64,000 bases of DNA from an uncultured Bacteroides sp. (lineage in GTDB: Bacteria > Bacteroidota > Bacteroidia > Bacteroidales > Bacteroidaceae), in contig NZ_CAUCSQ010000020.1 in NCBI RefSeq assembly GCF_958445495.1, positions 1-64,000 on the forward strand. The letters are read 5' to 3'. The position numbers and the translations under genes are program-made. This document shows, piece after piece, positions 28,802-36,895 of this stretch. Below the pieces are notes generated by a model. It saw only the letters and a program-made list of their open reading frames with translations. It was not told where the DNA came from and made no database searches. Position 1 is the first letter of the stretch, and every line of letters starts with the position of its first letter.

Positions 28802-29083
28802 ATGGAGCAAATAGAAAACTTAAAAGAGCTTATCAATCAAGGGGATGTGGACACAGCTATTGAACAATTGAGCCAGCTTCTCCAAAATTCTTCTGTTGAA
28901 AAAAAGAAAGATACGCTCTACTATTTACGGGGAAATGCCTACCGAAAAAAAGGAAATTGGAAGCAGGCGCTGGACAACTACCAGTATGCTATTGAACTCA
29001 ATCCTGACAGTCCTGCCGTTCAGGCAAGAAAGATGGTGATAGATATTCTCAACTTCTACCACAAAGATATGTACAATCAATAA
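28802..29083 (+). CDS. Small tetratricopeptide-repeat protein
   Basis: 93 aa from the ATG at 28802; an earlier in-frame ATG at 28721 precedes the promoter box. Contains one to two TPR units (LYYLRGNAYRKKGNWKQALDNYQYAIELNP is the clearest, shown here by its position 41-70). No signal peptide, so cytoplasmic. It leads the oxidoreductase gene cluster 36 bp downstream, which suggests co-transcription and perhaps an assembly or scaffolding role (inference). Confidence 0.75.
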   Translation: MEQIENLKELINQGDVDTAIEQLSQLLQNSSVEKKKDTLYYLRGNAYRKKGNWKQALDNYQYAIELNPDSPAVQARKMVIDILNFYHKDMYNQ

Positions 29084-29119
29084 CAATAGGAATAAAGATA
29101 ACGTAATAAAATAGAGATT

Positions 29120-29347
29120 ATGGCAAAAATTAAAGGAGCAATCGTAGTCGACACGGAACGTTGCAAAGGATGTAACCTATGTACTGTTGCGTGCCCGCTC
29201 GATGTAATCGCCCTCAATAAAGAGGTGAATATGAAAGGCTATAACTATGCCTGGCAAGTAAAAGAAGATACCTGCAACGGATGCAGCTCGTGTGCAACGG
29301 TTTGTCCGGACGGATGTATTTCAGTGTATAAAGTAAAAGTAGAATAA
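29120..29347 (+). CDS. korD: 2-oxoacid:ferredoxin oxidoreductase, ferredoxin (delta) subunit
   Basis: 75 aa bacterial ferredoxin with two 4Fe-4S motifs: CKGCNLCTVACP and CNGCSSCATVCP. It passes electrons out of the thiamine-dependent oxidoreductase encoded by the next genes. 11 bp to the alpha-subunit gene. Confidence 0.9.
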   Translation: MAKIKGAIVVDTERCKGCNLCTVACPLDVIALNKEVNMKGYNYAWQVKEDTCNGCSSCATVCPDGCISVYKVKVE

Positions 29348-29358
29348 AAGAAAAGAAT

Positions 29359-30441
29359 ATGGCAGAAGAAGTTGTATTAATGAAAGGAAACGAAGCCATC
29401 GCCCATGCAGCTATCCGTTGCGGTGCGGACGGATACTTCGGTTATCCCATTACCCCCCAATCGGAAGTGCTGGAAACACTTGCCGAACTGAAACCCTGGG
29501 AAACGACCGGAATGGTAGTTCTCCAAGCGGAAAGTGAAGTAGCAGCCATCAATATGGTATATGGAGGCGCGGGTAGCGGAAAAATGGTAATGACCTCATC
29601 GTCAAGTCCGGGTGTGAGCCTGAAACAGGAAGGAATTTCTTACATTGCAGGCGCAGAACTCCCTTGCTTGATTGTAAACGTAATGCGTGGAGGTCCCGGA
29701 CTAGGAACAATCCAACCAAGCCAAGCCGACTATTTCCAGACTGTGAAAGGCGGAGGCCACGGAGATTACAGATTGATAGCCCTTGCTCCGGCATCCGTAC
29801 AAGAAATGGCAGACTTTGTCGGTCTGGGATTTGAACTGGCTTTTAAATATCGTAATCCGGCTATCATCCTTGCCGATGGCGTAATCGGGCAGATGATGGA
29901 AAAAGTGGTGCTCCCCGCATACAAACCGCGCCGTACCGAAGCCGAAATCATCACGCAGTGTCCATGGGCGACGACGGGAAAAGCCGGTAACCGCAAACCT
30001 AACATTATCACTTCTCTGGAATTAAAACCAGAAGCGATGGAACAGAATAACCTCCGCTTTCAAGCCAAATACCGGGAAATAGAAGAAAATGAAGTCCGTT
30101 TCGAAGAAATAAACTGTGAAGATGCAGACTACCTGATTATCGCTTTCGGTTCAATGGCACGAATCGGGCAGAAAGCAATGGAAATGGCGCGTGAGAAAGG
30201 CATCAAAGTAGGTATCCTCCGTCCCATCACATTATGGCCGTTCCCAACCAAAGCAATCGCCTCTTATGCCGATAAAGTGAAAGGCATGCTCGTCACGGAA
30301 TTAAATGCCGGACAGATGATTGAAGATGTCCGTCTGGCTGTTAACGGTAAAATCAAAGTAGAACATTTCGGACGCCTCGGCGGTATTGTCCCCGACCCGG
30401 ATGAAATTGTCACCGCTTTGGAAGAAAAAATAATCAAATAA
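29359..30441 (+). CDS. korA: 2-oxoacid:ferredoxin oxidoreductase, alpha subunit
   Basis: 360 aa, pyruvate-ferredoxin-oxidoreductase N-terminal-like domain (GCGADGYFGYPITPQSEV at 20-40) and domain II (about 250-350). Often annotated VorB or KorA. With the beta, gamma and ferredoxin subunits it oxidises a 2-oxoacid to the acyl-CoA with reduced ferredoxin, or runs in reverse for reductive carboxylation. Substrate (2-oxoglutarate or branched-chain 2-oxoacid) cannot be told from sequence reading. Confidence 0.88.
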   Translation: MAEEVVLMKGNEAIAHAAIRCGADGYFGYPITPQSEVLETLAELKPWETTGMVVLQAESEVAAINMVYGGAGSGKMVMTSSSSPGVSLKQEGISYIAGAELPCLIVNVMRGGPGLGTIQPSQADYFQTVKGGGHGDYRLIALAPASVQEMADFVGLGFELAFKYRNPAIILADGVIGQMMEKVVLPAYKPRRTEAEIITQCPWATTGKAGNRKPNIITSLELKPEAMEQNNLRFQAKYREIEENEVRFEEINCEDADYLIIAFGSMARIGQKAMEMAREKGIKVGILRPITLWPFPTKAIASYADKVKGMLVTELNAGQMIEDVRLAVNGKIKVEHFGRLGGIVPDPDEIVTALEEKIIK

Positions 30442-30448
30442 CGAAACG

Positions 30449-30622
30449 ATGAATCCTGATAAAATAAGAAACGTACTGAATATCATCTTCATGATATTGG
30501 CAGTAGCAGCTATCATCACTTATTTTGTGGCAAAAGATGATTTCAAAATATTTATCTATGTATGTGGTGCGGCAATTTTTGTCAAGCTGATGGAGTTTTT
30601 TATACGATTCACCAACAGATAA
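30449..30622 (+). CDS. 57-aa membrane protein inside the kor operon
   Basis: ATG at 30449, stop TAA at 30620-30622, 7 bp after korA and 12 bp before korB. The frame has a basic N-terminus, a first hydrophobic stretch (about 11-28, IIFMILAVAAIITYFVA), a short charged loop KDDFK and a second hydrophobic stretch (about 34-50) ending in FFIRFTNR, so a two-helix membrane hairpin. The spacing fits a genuine operon member. It might tether the soluble oxidoreductase to the membrane; nothing in the sequence proves it. Confidence 0.7.
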   Translation: MNPDKIRNVLNIIFMILAVAAIITYFVAKDDFKIFIYVCGAAIFVKLMEFFIRFTNR

Positions 30623-30634
30623 AGAGAAAAAGTT

Positions 30635-31399
30635 ATGACTAAAGAAGAAATAATCAAACCCGAGAATCTGGTTTATAAAAAACCGACTCTAATGAATGAT
30701 AATGCCATGCATTACTGCCCGGGTTGCAGTCATGGCGTAGTACATAAGCTCATTGCCGAAGTGATAGAGGAAATGGGGATGGAAGAAAAAACGGTAGGAG
30801 TCTCTCCAGTAGGATGTGCGGTTTTCGCCTACAACTATCTGGATATCGACTGGCAGGAAGCCGCCCACGGACGTGCCCCGGCTCTAGCCACCGCCATCAA
30901 ACGCCTATGGCCGGACCGTCTCGTGTTCACCTATCAAGGAGACGGAGACTTGGCTTGTATCGGTACGGCCGAGACAATCCATGCACTGAACCGCGGTGAA
31001 AATATCACCATAATCTTTATCAATAATGCTATTTACGGTATGACAGGCGGACAAATGGCACCTACGACACTGGTAGGGATGAAAAGTTCTACATGCCCTT
31101 ACGGACGTGACATCGCATTACATGGCTATCCCTTGAAAATGACAGAAATCGCAGCCCAACTGGAAGGAACCGCTTATGTAACCCGCCAGTCCGTACAATC
31201 CGTGCCGGCTATTCGTAAGGCAAAGAAAGCAATCCGTAAAGCTTTTGAAAACTCCATGAGCGGCAAAGGGTCCAACCTGGTAGAAATCGTTTCAACTTGC
31301 AGCTCCGGTTGGAAAATGACTCCGGAAAAAGCAAATAAATGGATGGAAGAACACATGTTCCCGTTCTATCCGCTGGGTGATTTAAAAGATAAAGAATAA
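30635..31399 (+). CDS. korB: 2-oxoacid:ferredoxin oxidoreductase, beta (TPP-binding) subunit
   Basis: 254 aa. Thiamine diphosphate motif runs from GDGDLACIG to the FINN near residue 130; CPGCSHGVVHKL at the N-terminus and GVSPVGCAVFAYNY are typical of KorB. Partner of the alpha subunit upstream. Confidence 0.92.
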   Translation: MTKEEIIKPENLVYKKPTLMNDNAMHYCPGCSHGVVHKLIAEVIEEMGMEEKTVGVSPVGCAVFAYNYLDIDWQEAAHGRAPALATAIKRLWPDRLVFTYQGDGDLACIGTAETIHALNRGENITIIFINNAIYGMTGGQMAPTTLVGMKSSTCPYGRDIALHGYPLKMTEIAAQLEGTAYVTRQSVQSVPAIRKAKKAIRKAFENSMSGKGSNLVEIVSTCSSGWKMTPEKANKWMEEHMFPFYPLGDLKDKE

Positions 31400-31418
31400 C
31401 GCTAAAAGCCAACAGAAT

Positions 31419-31961
31419 ATGAAAGAAGAAATCATTATAGCAGGATTCGGCGGACAAGGCGTATTGTCTATGGGTAAGATTCTGGCTTACTCCGGCCTGA
31501 TGGAAGGCAAAGAAGTAAGCTGGATGCCGGCTTACGGTCCTGAACAACGAGGAGGAACAGCCAATGTCACCGTAATTGTAAGCGACGATAAAATCTCCTC
31601 TCCGATTTTAAGTAAATATGATACGGCAATCATTCTGAACCAGCCTTCACTTGAGAAATTCGAGAATAAAGTAAAGCCTGGAGGCATCTTGATTTACGAC
31701 GGTTACGGAATCATCAATCCGCCTACACGGAAAGACATCCAAGTATACCGTATTGATGCGATGGATGCCGCCAATGAGATGAACAATGCCAAAGCATTCA
31801 ATATGATTGTGCTCGGCGGTTTATTAAAGCTCAGGCCTATTGTCACTCTGGACAATGTAATCAAAGGGCTGAAAAAAACACTCCCGGAACGCCACCACCA
31901 CTTGATTCCCATGAATGAAGAAGCAATCAAAAAAGGAATGGAGCTAATCCGTGAAGTCTAA
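31419..31961 (+). CDS. korC: 2-oxoacid:ferredoxin oxidoreductase, gamma subunit
   Basis: 180 aa. Starts IIIAGFGGQGVLSMGKILAY, the signature of the gamma/CoA-binding domain. Completes the four-subunit enzyme. Last gene of the operon; an inverted repeat follows at 31986. Confidence 0.9.
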   Translation: MKEEIIIAGFGGQGVLSMGKILAYSGLMEGKEVSWMPAYGPEQRGGTANVTVIVSDDKISSPILSKYDTAIILNQPSLEKFENKVKPGGILIYDGYGIINPPTRKDIQVYRIDAMDAANEMNNAKAFNMIVLGGLLKLRPIVTLDNVIKGLKKTLPERHHHLIPMNEEAIKKGMELIREV

Positions 31962-31985
31962 TCAACAGCCGCAATGCAAAATATA

Positions 31986-32056
31986 GATAATGGATAATTG
32001 ATAATTATTAGCAAGGTAAAATAACGATGCAACATAATTTTCAATTATCCATTATC
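31986..32056. repeat. 16-bp perfect inverted repeat (ATAATGGATAATTGA type)
   Basis: GATAATGGATAATTGA (31986-32001) and TCAATTATCCATTATC (32041-32056) are perfect complements with a 39-nt AT-rich loop. Motifs of this kind recur in Bacteroides intergenic regions (recalled). It may terminate the kor operon. It ends 20 bp before the next promoter. Confidence 0.6.
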
Positions 32057-32076
32057 GTTAAATCAATTAAAGTAAG

Positions 32077-32084
32077 TATCTTTG
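32077..32084 (+). promoter_or_regulatory. -7 box (TATCTTTG), near-leaderless transcript
   Basis: TATCTTTG ends 9 bp before the ATG at 32094, so the expected start of transcription is within a few bases of the start codon. The box overlaps an in-frame TTG at 32082, which therefore cannot be the real start. Confidence 0.6.
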
Positions 32085-32093
32085 CCTCCAATT

Positions 32094-34142
32094 ATGAGAC
32101 GAATCTTACTATTATATATATTATTTTCCGTTGTAGGACTGACAACTGTCCATGCACAGTTCAATACCGGCAGTCAACAAATCGACGAAAACGGATATGA
32201 CCAATATGGTAACCAGGTAGACCCTGCCATGATTCCCGACAAACTGGACAGTGCAAATGTGGAAGTACAGGGATTACCGCCTAAGTTGTATATGTGGCGT
32301 ATTAAAAACCAACTGGGCGACCGAACTATAATCCCCGCAGATACCGCCTACCATCATTTCCAGAATATAAATCTTACAGAAGGAGTTACGGGGCATTACA
32401 ATCATCTCGCCAATATGGGTTCTCCCCGCATATCACGTATCTTTTTTGACCGTCGTTATCCGGAACCGACCATTTTCATGGAACCTTTTTCCAGTTTTTT
32501 TGTACGTCCCACAGAGTTCAACTTTACAAACAGTAATGTACCGTACACCAATCTGACCTATCATAAAGCAGGTAACAAAATTAACGGAGAAGAGCGGTTT
32601 AAATCTTATTTTTCCGTCAATGTAAATAAAAAACTCGCTTTCGGTTTCAATATCGACTACCTATACGGACGAGGTTATTACAACAACCAGAATACCGCAT
32701 ATTTCAATGCGGCTGTATTCGGCAGTTACATTGGCGACCGCTATCAGGTACAAGGCATATATAGCAATAATTACCTGAAAACAAATGAAAACGGAGGAAT
32801 CACCGACGACCGGTATATCACTGCTCCCGAAGAAATGGCGCAGGGACAGAGAGAATACGAATCAACCAATATACCTACCGTATTAAACGCAACAACCAAC
32901 CGTAACCATGATTTTTACGTGTTTCTGACCCAACGTTACAATCTGGGATTCAAGCGCGATATACCGCAAGCGGAAAACGACACCACTCCCGTTAAACAAG
33001 AATTTGTGCCGGTAACGAGTTTTATACATACCATTCAAGTAGAACGTGCACGGCACACTTTCAATTCCAATGACGAAGTCGATGAAAATTATTACCAGAA
33101 CACTTATTTCGGCCAAGACAATGCAATAGTAAGAGACAGCACCACCTATATAGGAATCAAAAACACAATCGGCATTGCCCTATTGGAAGGTTTCAACAAG
33201 TATGCAAAAGCCGGTTTGACAGCATTTGCTTCTTATAAAATCAGCAAGTACACGCTTATGAACATGGATGGAAACCCCAATCCCGACAGATACAACGAAA
33301 ATGAAATATTTGTCGGAGGAGAGTTATCCAAACGGGAAGGTAACGTCCTTCATTACCATGCCATCGGTGAAGTAGGACTTGCAGGAAAAGCTATCGGACA
33401 GTTCAATGTCAAAGGAGACATAGACCTGAATTTTCCATTATGGAAAGATACTGTCAGCCTCATAGCACGAGGCGAAGTCAGTAACCGCCTGGCTCCTTTC
33501 TACATGCGTCATTATCATTCAAAGCATTTTATGTGGGACAATGATATGGACAAAGAGTTCCGTACGCGCATTGAAGGAGAGTTAAGTATAGCACGTTGGA
33601 AAACACGTTTGAAAGTTGGGGTTGAAAATATCAAAAACTATACCTATTTCAATCAGCAGGCACTTCCGGAACAAAAAAGCGGCAGCTTACAAGTCTTGTC
33701 AGCAAGTCTTAACCAAGACTTTAAGATAGGCATTTTCCACTTGGACAACGAAGTCACTTGGCAGAAATCCAGCGACCAGACCACTCTCCCTCTCCCCGAT
33801 TTATCACTGTATCATAATTTTTATATGCAATTCAAATTAGCGAAAAAAGTCCTCAGTGTCCAGTTAGGCGCAGACGTACGTTACTTCACCAAATATAATG
33901 CTCCCGCCTATATGCCGGCCATTCAGAATTTTCATTTGCAACCGACAGACGACCAGGTGGAAATCGGCGGTTATCCAATTGTAAACGTATATGCGAACCT
34001 GCATTTGAAACGTACCCGTTTCTACGTAATGATGTATCATGTAAACCAAGGTATGAGCAGGCCCAACTATTTCTTGTCCCCTCATTACCCGATCAACCCA
34101 AGCGTATTGAAATTCGGCCTTTCATGGAATTTCTATGATTAA
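32094..34142 (+). CDS. Putative outer-membrane porin (Porin_10 family)
   Basis: 682 aa from the ATG at 32094. Signal peptide to about VHAQF, then a long series of amphipathic beta-strands with alternating aromatic residues, ending FGLSWNFYD. The MGSPRISRIFFDRRYPEPTI stretch near 105 and the overall layout match the Bacteroidetes 'putative porin' family. Likely a barrel with unknown solute. The next gene, 17 bp on, encodes a membrane-anchored solute-binding protein. Confidence 0.75.
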   Translation: MRRILLLYILFSVVGLTTVHAQFNTGSQQIDENGYDQYGNQVDPAMIPDKLDSANVEVQGLPPKLYMWRIKNQLGDRTIIPADTAYHHFQNINLTEGVTGHYNHLANMGSPRISRIFFDRRYPEPTIFMEPFSSFFVRPTEFNFTNSNVPYTNLTYHKAGNKINGEERFKSYFSVNVNKKLAFGFNIDYLYGRGYYNNQNTAYFNAAVFGSYIGDRYQVQGIYSNNYLKTNENGGITDDRYITAPEEMAQGQREYESTNIPTVLNATTNRNHDFYVFLTQRYNLGFKRDIPQAENDTTPVKQEFVPVTSFIHTIQVERARHTFNSNDEVDENYYQNTYFGQDNAIVRDSTTYIGIKNTIGIALLEGFNKYAKAGLTAFASYKISKYTLMNMDGNPNPDRYNENEIFVGGELSKREGNVLHYHAIGEVGLAGKAIGQFNVKGDIDLNFPLWKDTVSLIARGEVSNRLAPFYMRHYHSKHFMWDNDMDKEFRTRIEGELSIARWKTRLKVGVENIKNYTYFNQQALPEQKSGSLQVLSASLNQDFKIGIFHLDNEVTWQKSSDQTTLPLPDLSLYHNFYMQFKLAKKVLSVQLGADVRYFTKYNAPAYMPAIQNFHLQPTDDQVEIGGYPIVNVYANLHLKRTRFYVMMYHVNQGMSRPNYFLSPHYPINPSVLKFGLSWNFYD

Positions 34143-34159
34143 TAAACCATCCACAACCC

Positions 34160-35068
34160 ATGATACCGCTTTCTAAATTAAAACTGTCCGGCTATTTAAT
34201 TCCTGTAATCATTATTGGGGTGGCAGCAATTCTCTTTTTCCGTCAATATAACAAAAAAGAGCAATTCCAAGGACATCCCCGTGATTATGCAGCCATTGCC
34301 AAAGAGGGGATATTGCGTATAGCCACTGAATACAATTCCATCAGTTTTTATGTAGACGGTGATACAATCTCCGGTTTTCATTATGAATTAATACAGGCAT
34401 TTGCCCGCGACAAGGGATTGAAAACGGAACTCACCCCTCTTATGAGTTTCGAAGAGCGGTTGGAAGGATTAAGTGAAGGACGCTATGACGTCATTACCTA
34501 TGGCATATTAGCAACCAGTGAATTAAAAGATTCCCTACTCCTCACCTCTCCCATCATTCTTAATAAACAAGTTCTAGTGCAACGTAAAGAGAAAGGAGAA
34601 AAAGACTCACTTTATATCCGCAGCCAACTGGACCTAGCCCAGCGAACCCTTCATGTGGTAAAAGGCTCCCCTTCCATCCTGCGTATCCAAAACCTGGGCA
34701 ATGAAATCGGAGATACGATTTACATCAAAGAAATTGAGAAATACGGTTCCGAACAATTAATTTCATTAGTAGCTCACGGAGATATCGACTATGCCGTATG
34801 TGATGAGAATATCGCGCAGGCAACAGCGGATTCCCTGCCGCAAATAGATATTAATACAGCAATCAGCTTTACGCAATTCTATTCATGGGCAGTCAGTAAA
34901 CAATCTCCCGTCCTACTTGACAGTTTGAATACATGGCTGGATAAATTCCGGAAAGAAAAAGAATACCAGAAGATTTACCAGAAATACTTTCCATCCGATC
35001 TGATAAGCCGATATCCGCTCATTTGGACGCGCCTTATCCAAGTTAATAATCAAGAAAGTTGCTCTTGA
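34160..35068 (+). CDS. Membrane-anchored extracellular solute-binding protein (family 3)
   Basis: 302 aa. One N-terminal membrane helix (about 10-27), then an SBP_bac_3 domain: LRIATEYNSISFYVDGDTIS opens the fold, GRYDVITYGILATSELKDS and GDIDYAVCDENIAQA are the usual hinge and ligand segments. Resembles the N-terminal half of MltF-type murein lytic transglycosylases but has no lysozyme domain. No permease or ATPase gene is near, so it may be a sensor or peptidoglycan-fragment binder (inference). Probably co-transcribed with the porin. Confidence 0.75.
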   Translation: MIPLSKLKLSGYLIPVIIIGVAAILFFRQYNKKEQFQGHPRDYAAIAKEGILRIATEYNSISFYVDGDTISGFHYELIQAFARDKGLKTELTPLMSFEERLEGLSEGRYDVITYGILATSELKDSLLLTSPIILNKQVLVQRKEKGEKDSLYIRSQLDLAQRTLHVVKGSPSILRIQNLGNEIGDTIYIKEIEKYGSEQLISLVAHGDIDYAVCDENIAQATADSLPQIDINTAISFTQFYSWAVSKQSPVLLDSLNTWLDKFRKEKEYQKIYQKYFPSDLISRYPLIWTRLIQVNNQESCS

Positions 35069-35089
35069 CAAAAAATAGCTTTATCTTTG
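35059..35089 (+). promoter_or_regulatory. Promoter of the Gfo/Idh/MocA gene
   Basis: TTG at 35059-35061, 20-bp spacer, TATCTTTG at 35082-35089. It overlaps the 3' end of the solute-binding-protein gene and places the transcript start after 35091, supporting the ATG at 35127 as the start codon. Confidence 0.6.
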
Positions 35090-35126
35090 GATGCTGTTAA
35101 AACAGATGCAAAGAGGTATTACAGTT

Positions 35127-36113
35127 ATGAGTGAAAAGATTATTAAATGGGGATTCATAGGTTGCGGAGAAGTGACCAAGACGAAAAGTGGCCCCGCTTT
35201 CCAGAAAGTAGAACATTCGGAAGTCGTAGCCGTAATGAGCCGGGACGGTGCAAAGGCGAAAGCTTACGCTAAAGAAAGAGGAATCAAGAAATGGTATGAT
35301 GACGCACAGGAACTGATAGACGACCCGGAAGTAAATGCCGTCTATATCGCTACTCCTCCTTCTTCACATGCCACCTATGCCATTATGTCCATGAAAGCCG
35401 GAAAACCGGCTTATATTGAGAAACCGATGGCAGTCACTTATGAAGAATGTACCCGTATCAACCGCATATCCAACGAAACGGGGGTTCCGTGTTTTGTTGC
35501 ATACTACCGCCGTTATCTTCCTTACTTTCAAAAAGTTAAAGAGCTGGTAGAAAATGGGGTAATCGGTAATGTAATCAATGTACAAATTCGTTTCGCACAA
35601 CCGCCACGCGATTTGGATTACAACCGTGAGAATCTTCCATGGCGCGTGCAGGCCGACATTGCCGGAGGAGGTTATTTCTATGACCTTGCTCCGCATCAAA
35701 TAGATTTATTACAGGATATGTTCGGTTGCATTCTCGAAGCCAGCGGCTATAAGAGCAATCGCGGCGGACTTTATCCGGCAGAAGATACCTTAAGCGCATG
35801 TTTCCAGTTCGATAACGGATTAGTAGGTAGCGGCTCCTGGTGTTTTGTAGCGCACGATTCAGCCCGCGAAGACCGCATTGAAATCATTGGAGACAAAGGA
35901 ATGATTTGTTTTTCCGTTTTCACTTATGAACCTATCGGCCTGCATACGGAACGCGGACGGGAAGAAATATGTATCGGCAATCCGGAACATGTGCAACAGC
36001 CTCTCATTCAAGCAGTGGTAGACCATTTACTAGGAAAATCAATATGCTCCTGTGACGGTGAAAGTGCAACCCTGACTAACTGGGTCATGGACAAGATTCT
36101 TGGAAAACTGTAA
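35127..36113 (+). CDS. Gfo/Idh/MocA-family oxidoreductase
   Basis: 328 aa from the ATG at 35127 (a longer TTG/ATG reading from 35091 starts at the promoter). Rossmann NAD(P) motif GFIGCGEVTKTKSG at the N-terminus, EKPMAVTYEEC (the conserved EKP lysine) near 97, and a GGGYFYDLAPHQIDLL segment with the catalytic-region Asp/His near 185. Substrate unknown; family members act on sugars, inositols and related polyols. Confidence 0.88.
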   Translation: MSEKIIKWGFIGCGEVTKTKSGPAFQKVEHSEVVAVMSRDGAKAKAYAKERGIKKWYDDAQELIDDPEVNAVYIATPPSSHATYAIMSMKAGKPAYIEKPMAVTYEECTRINRISNETGVPCFVAYYRRYLPYFQKVKELVENGVIGNVINVQIRFAQPPRDLDYNRENLPWRVQADIAGGGYFYDLAPHQIDLLQDMFGCILEASGYKSNRGGLYPAEDTLSACFQFDNGLVGSGSWCFVAHDSAREDRIEIIGDKGMICFSVFTYEPIGLHTERGREEICIGNPEHVQQPLIQAVVDHLLGKSICSCDGESATLTNWVMDKILGKL

Positions 36114-36242
36114 AATCAGTCCTTCCATCGCTTCTGTCCGTATATCATAAACGGACACATAAAACATTGCCGGCCTTTTTTAAGCCTGCCGTATCGGCAG
36201 AAATTTAAAGAAAGCAGTCCATCATATGTTGTTAGTTTTTTC

Positions 36243-36250
36243 TATCTTTG
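36243..36250 (+). promoter_or_regulatory. -7 box (TATCTTTG) for guaD
   Basis: TATCTTTG lies 43 bp before the guaD ATG. No TTG with the usual spacing is obvious. A short perfect hairpin CTGCCG-TAT-CGGCAG lies upstream at 36186-36200. Confidence 0.5.
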
Positions 36251-36293
36251 TAAAAAAGGTGAATAGAATAAAGCTAACCCTATATTTATTGCC

Positions 36294-36764
36294 ATGACTA
36301 AAGAAGAATTAATGCGAAAAGCAATCGAGCTTTCAAAAGAAAATGTAAAAAACGGAGGAGGACCTTTCGGAGCGGTTATCGCCACTAAAGAAGGGGAAAT
36401 CATTGCCACCGGGGTAAACCGTGTTACAACATCCTGCGACCCCACAGCACATGCTGAAGTCAGTGCGATACGTGCTGCGGCCGCCAAACTGGGAACATTC
36501 AATCTGAGCGGATATGAAATATATACTTCATGCGAACCTTGCCCGATGTGTCTGGGCGCTATTTATTGGGCACGGCTGGACAAAATATACTATGGCAATG
36601 ACAAAACCGATGCCAAAAACATCGGCTTTGACGATTCTTTTATTTACGATGAACTGAAATTAAGCCCCGAAAGCAGAAAACTCCCCTCTGAAATCTTACT
36701 GCACAATGAAGCCATCGCCGCTTTCAAAATATGGATGGACAAAGAAGATAAGATAAAGTATTAA
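36294..36764 (+). CDS. guaD: Guanine deaminase (CDA fold)
   Basis: 156 aa, the exact length of B. subtilis GuaD. Zinc-binding H53-A-E55 and C83-x-x-C86 (CEPCPMCLGAIYWAR), plus DPTAHAEVSAIRAA and GFDDSFIYDEL, which are characteristic of GuaD rather than tRNA adenosine deaminase. The C-terminus ends in KIKY, like the swapped tail of GuaD. Converts guanine to xanthine and ammonia. Confidence 0.88.
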   Translation: MTKEELMRKAIELSKENVKNGGGPFGAVIATKEGEIIATGVNRVTTSCDPTAHAEVSAIRAAAAKLGTFNLSGYEIYTSCEPCPMCLGAIYWARLDKIYYGNDKTDAKNIGFDDSFIYDELKLSPESRKLPSEILLHNEAIAAFKIWMDKEDKIKY

Positions 36765-36802
36765 AAATCCGCAGCTCTCTATGATATGGGAAATGACACA
36801 AT

Positions 36803-36850
36803 AAAAATCCCCGGAACTACCGTAGACACTCGGTACTCCAGGGATTTTTT
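36803..36850. terminator. Terminator between convergent guaD and FadL-like gene
   Basis: AAAAATCCCCGGA...ACCG pairs with CGGT...TCCAGGGATTTTT with one mismatch, followed by Ts on the plus strand and preceded by As, so it can act in both directions. Confidence 0.7.
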
Positions 36851-36895
36851 ACACACAAAAGTTATTATTGAAATTGAAAACTGTCCTTTATTAGA

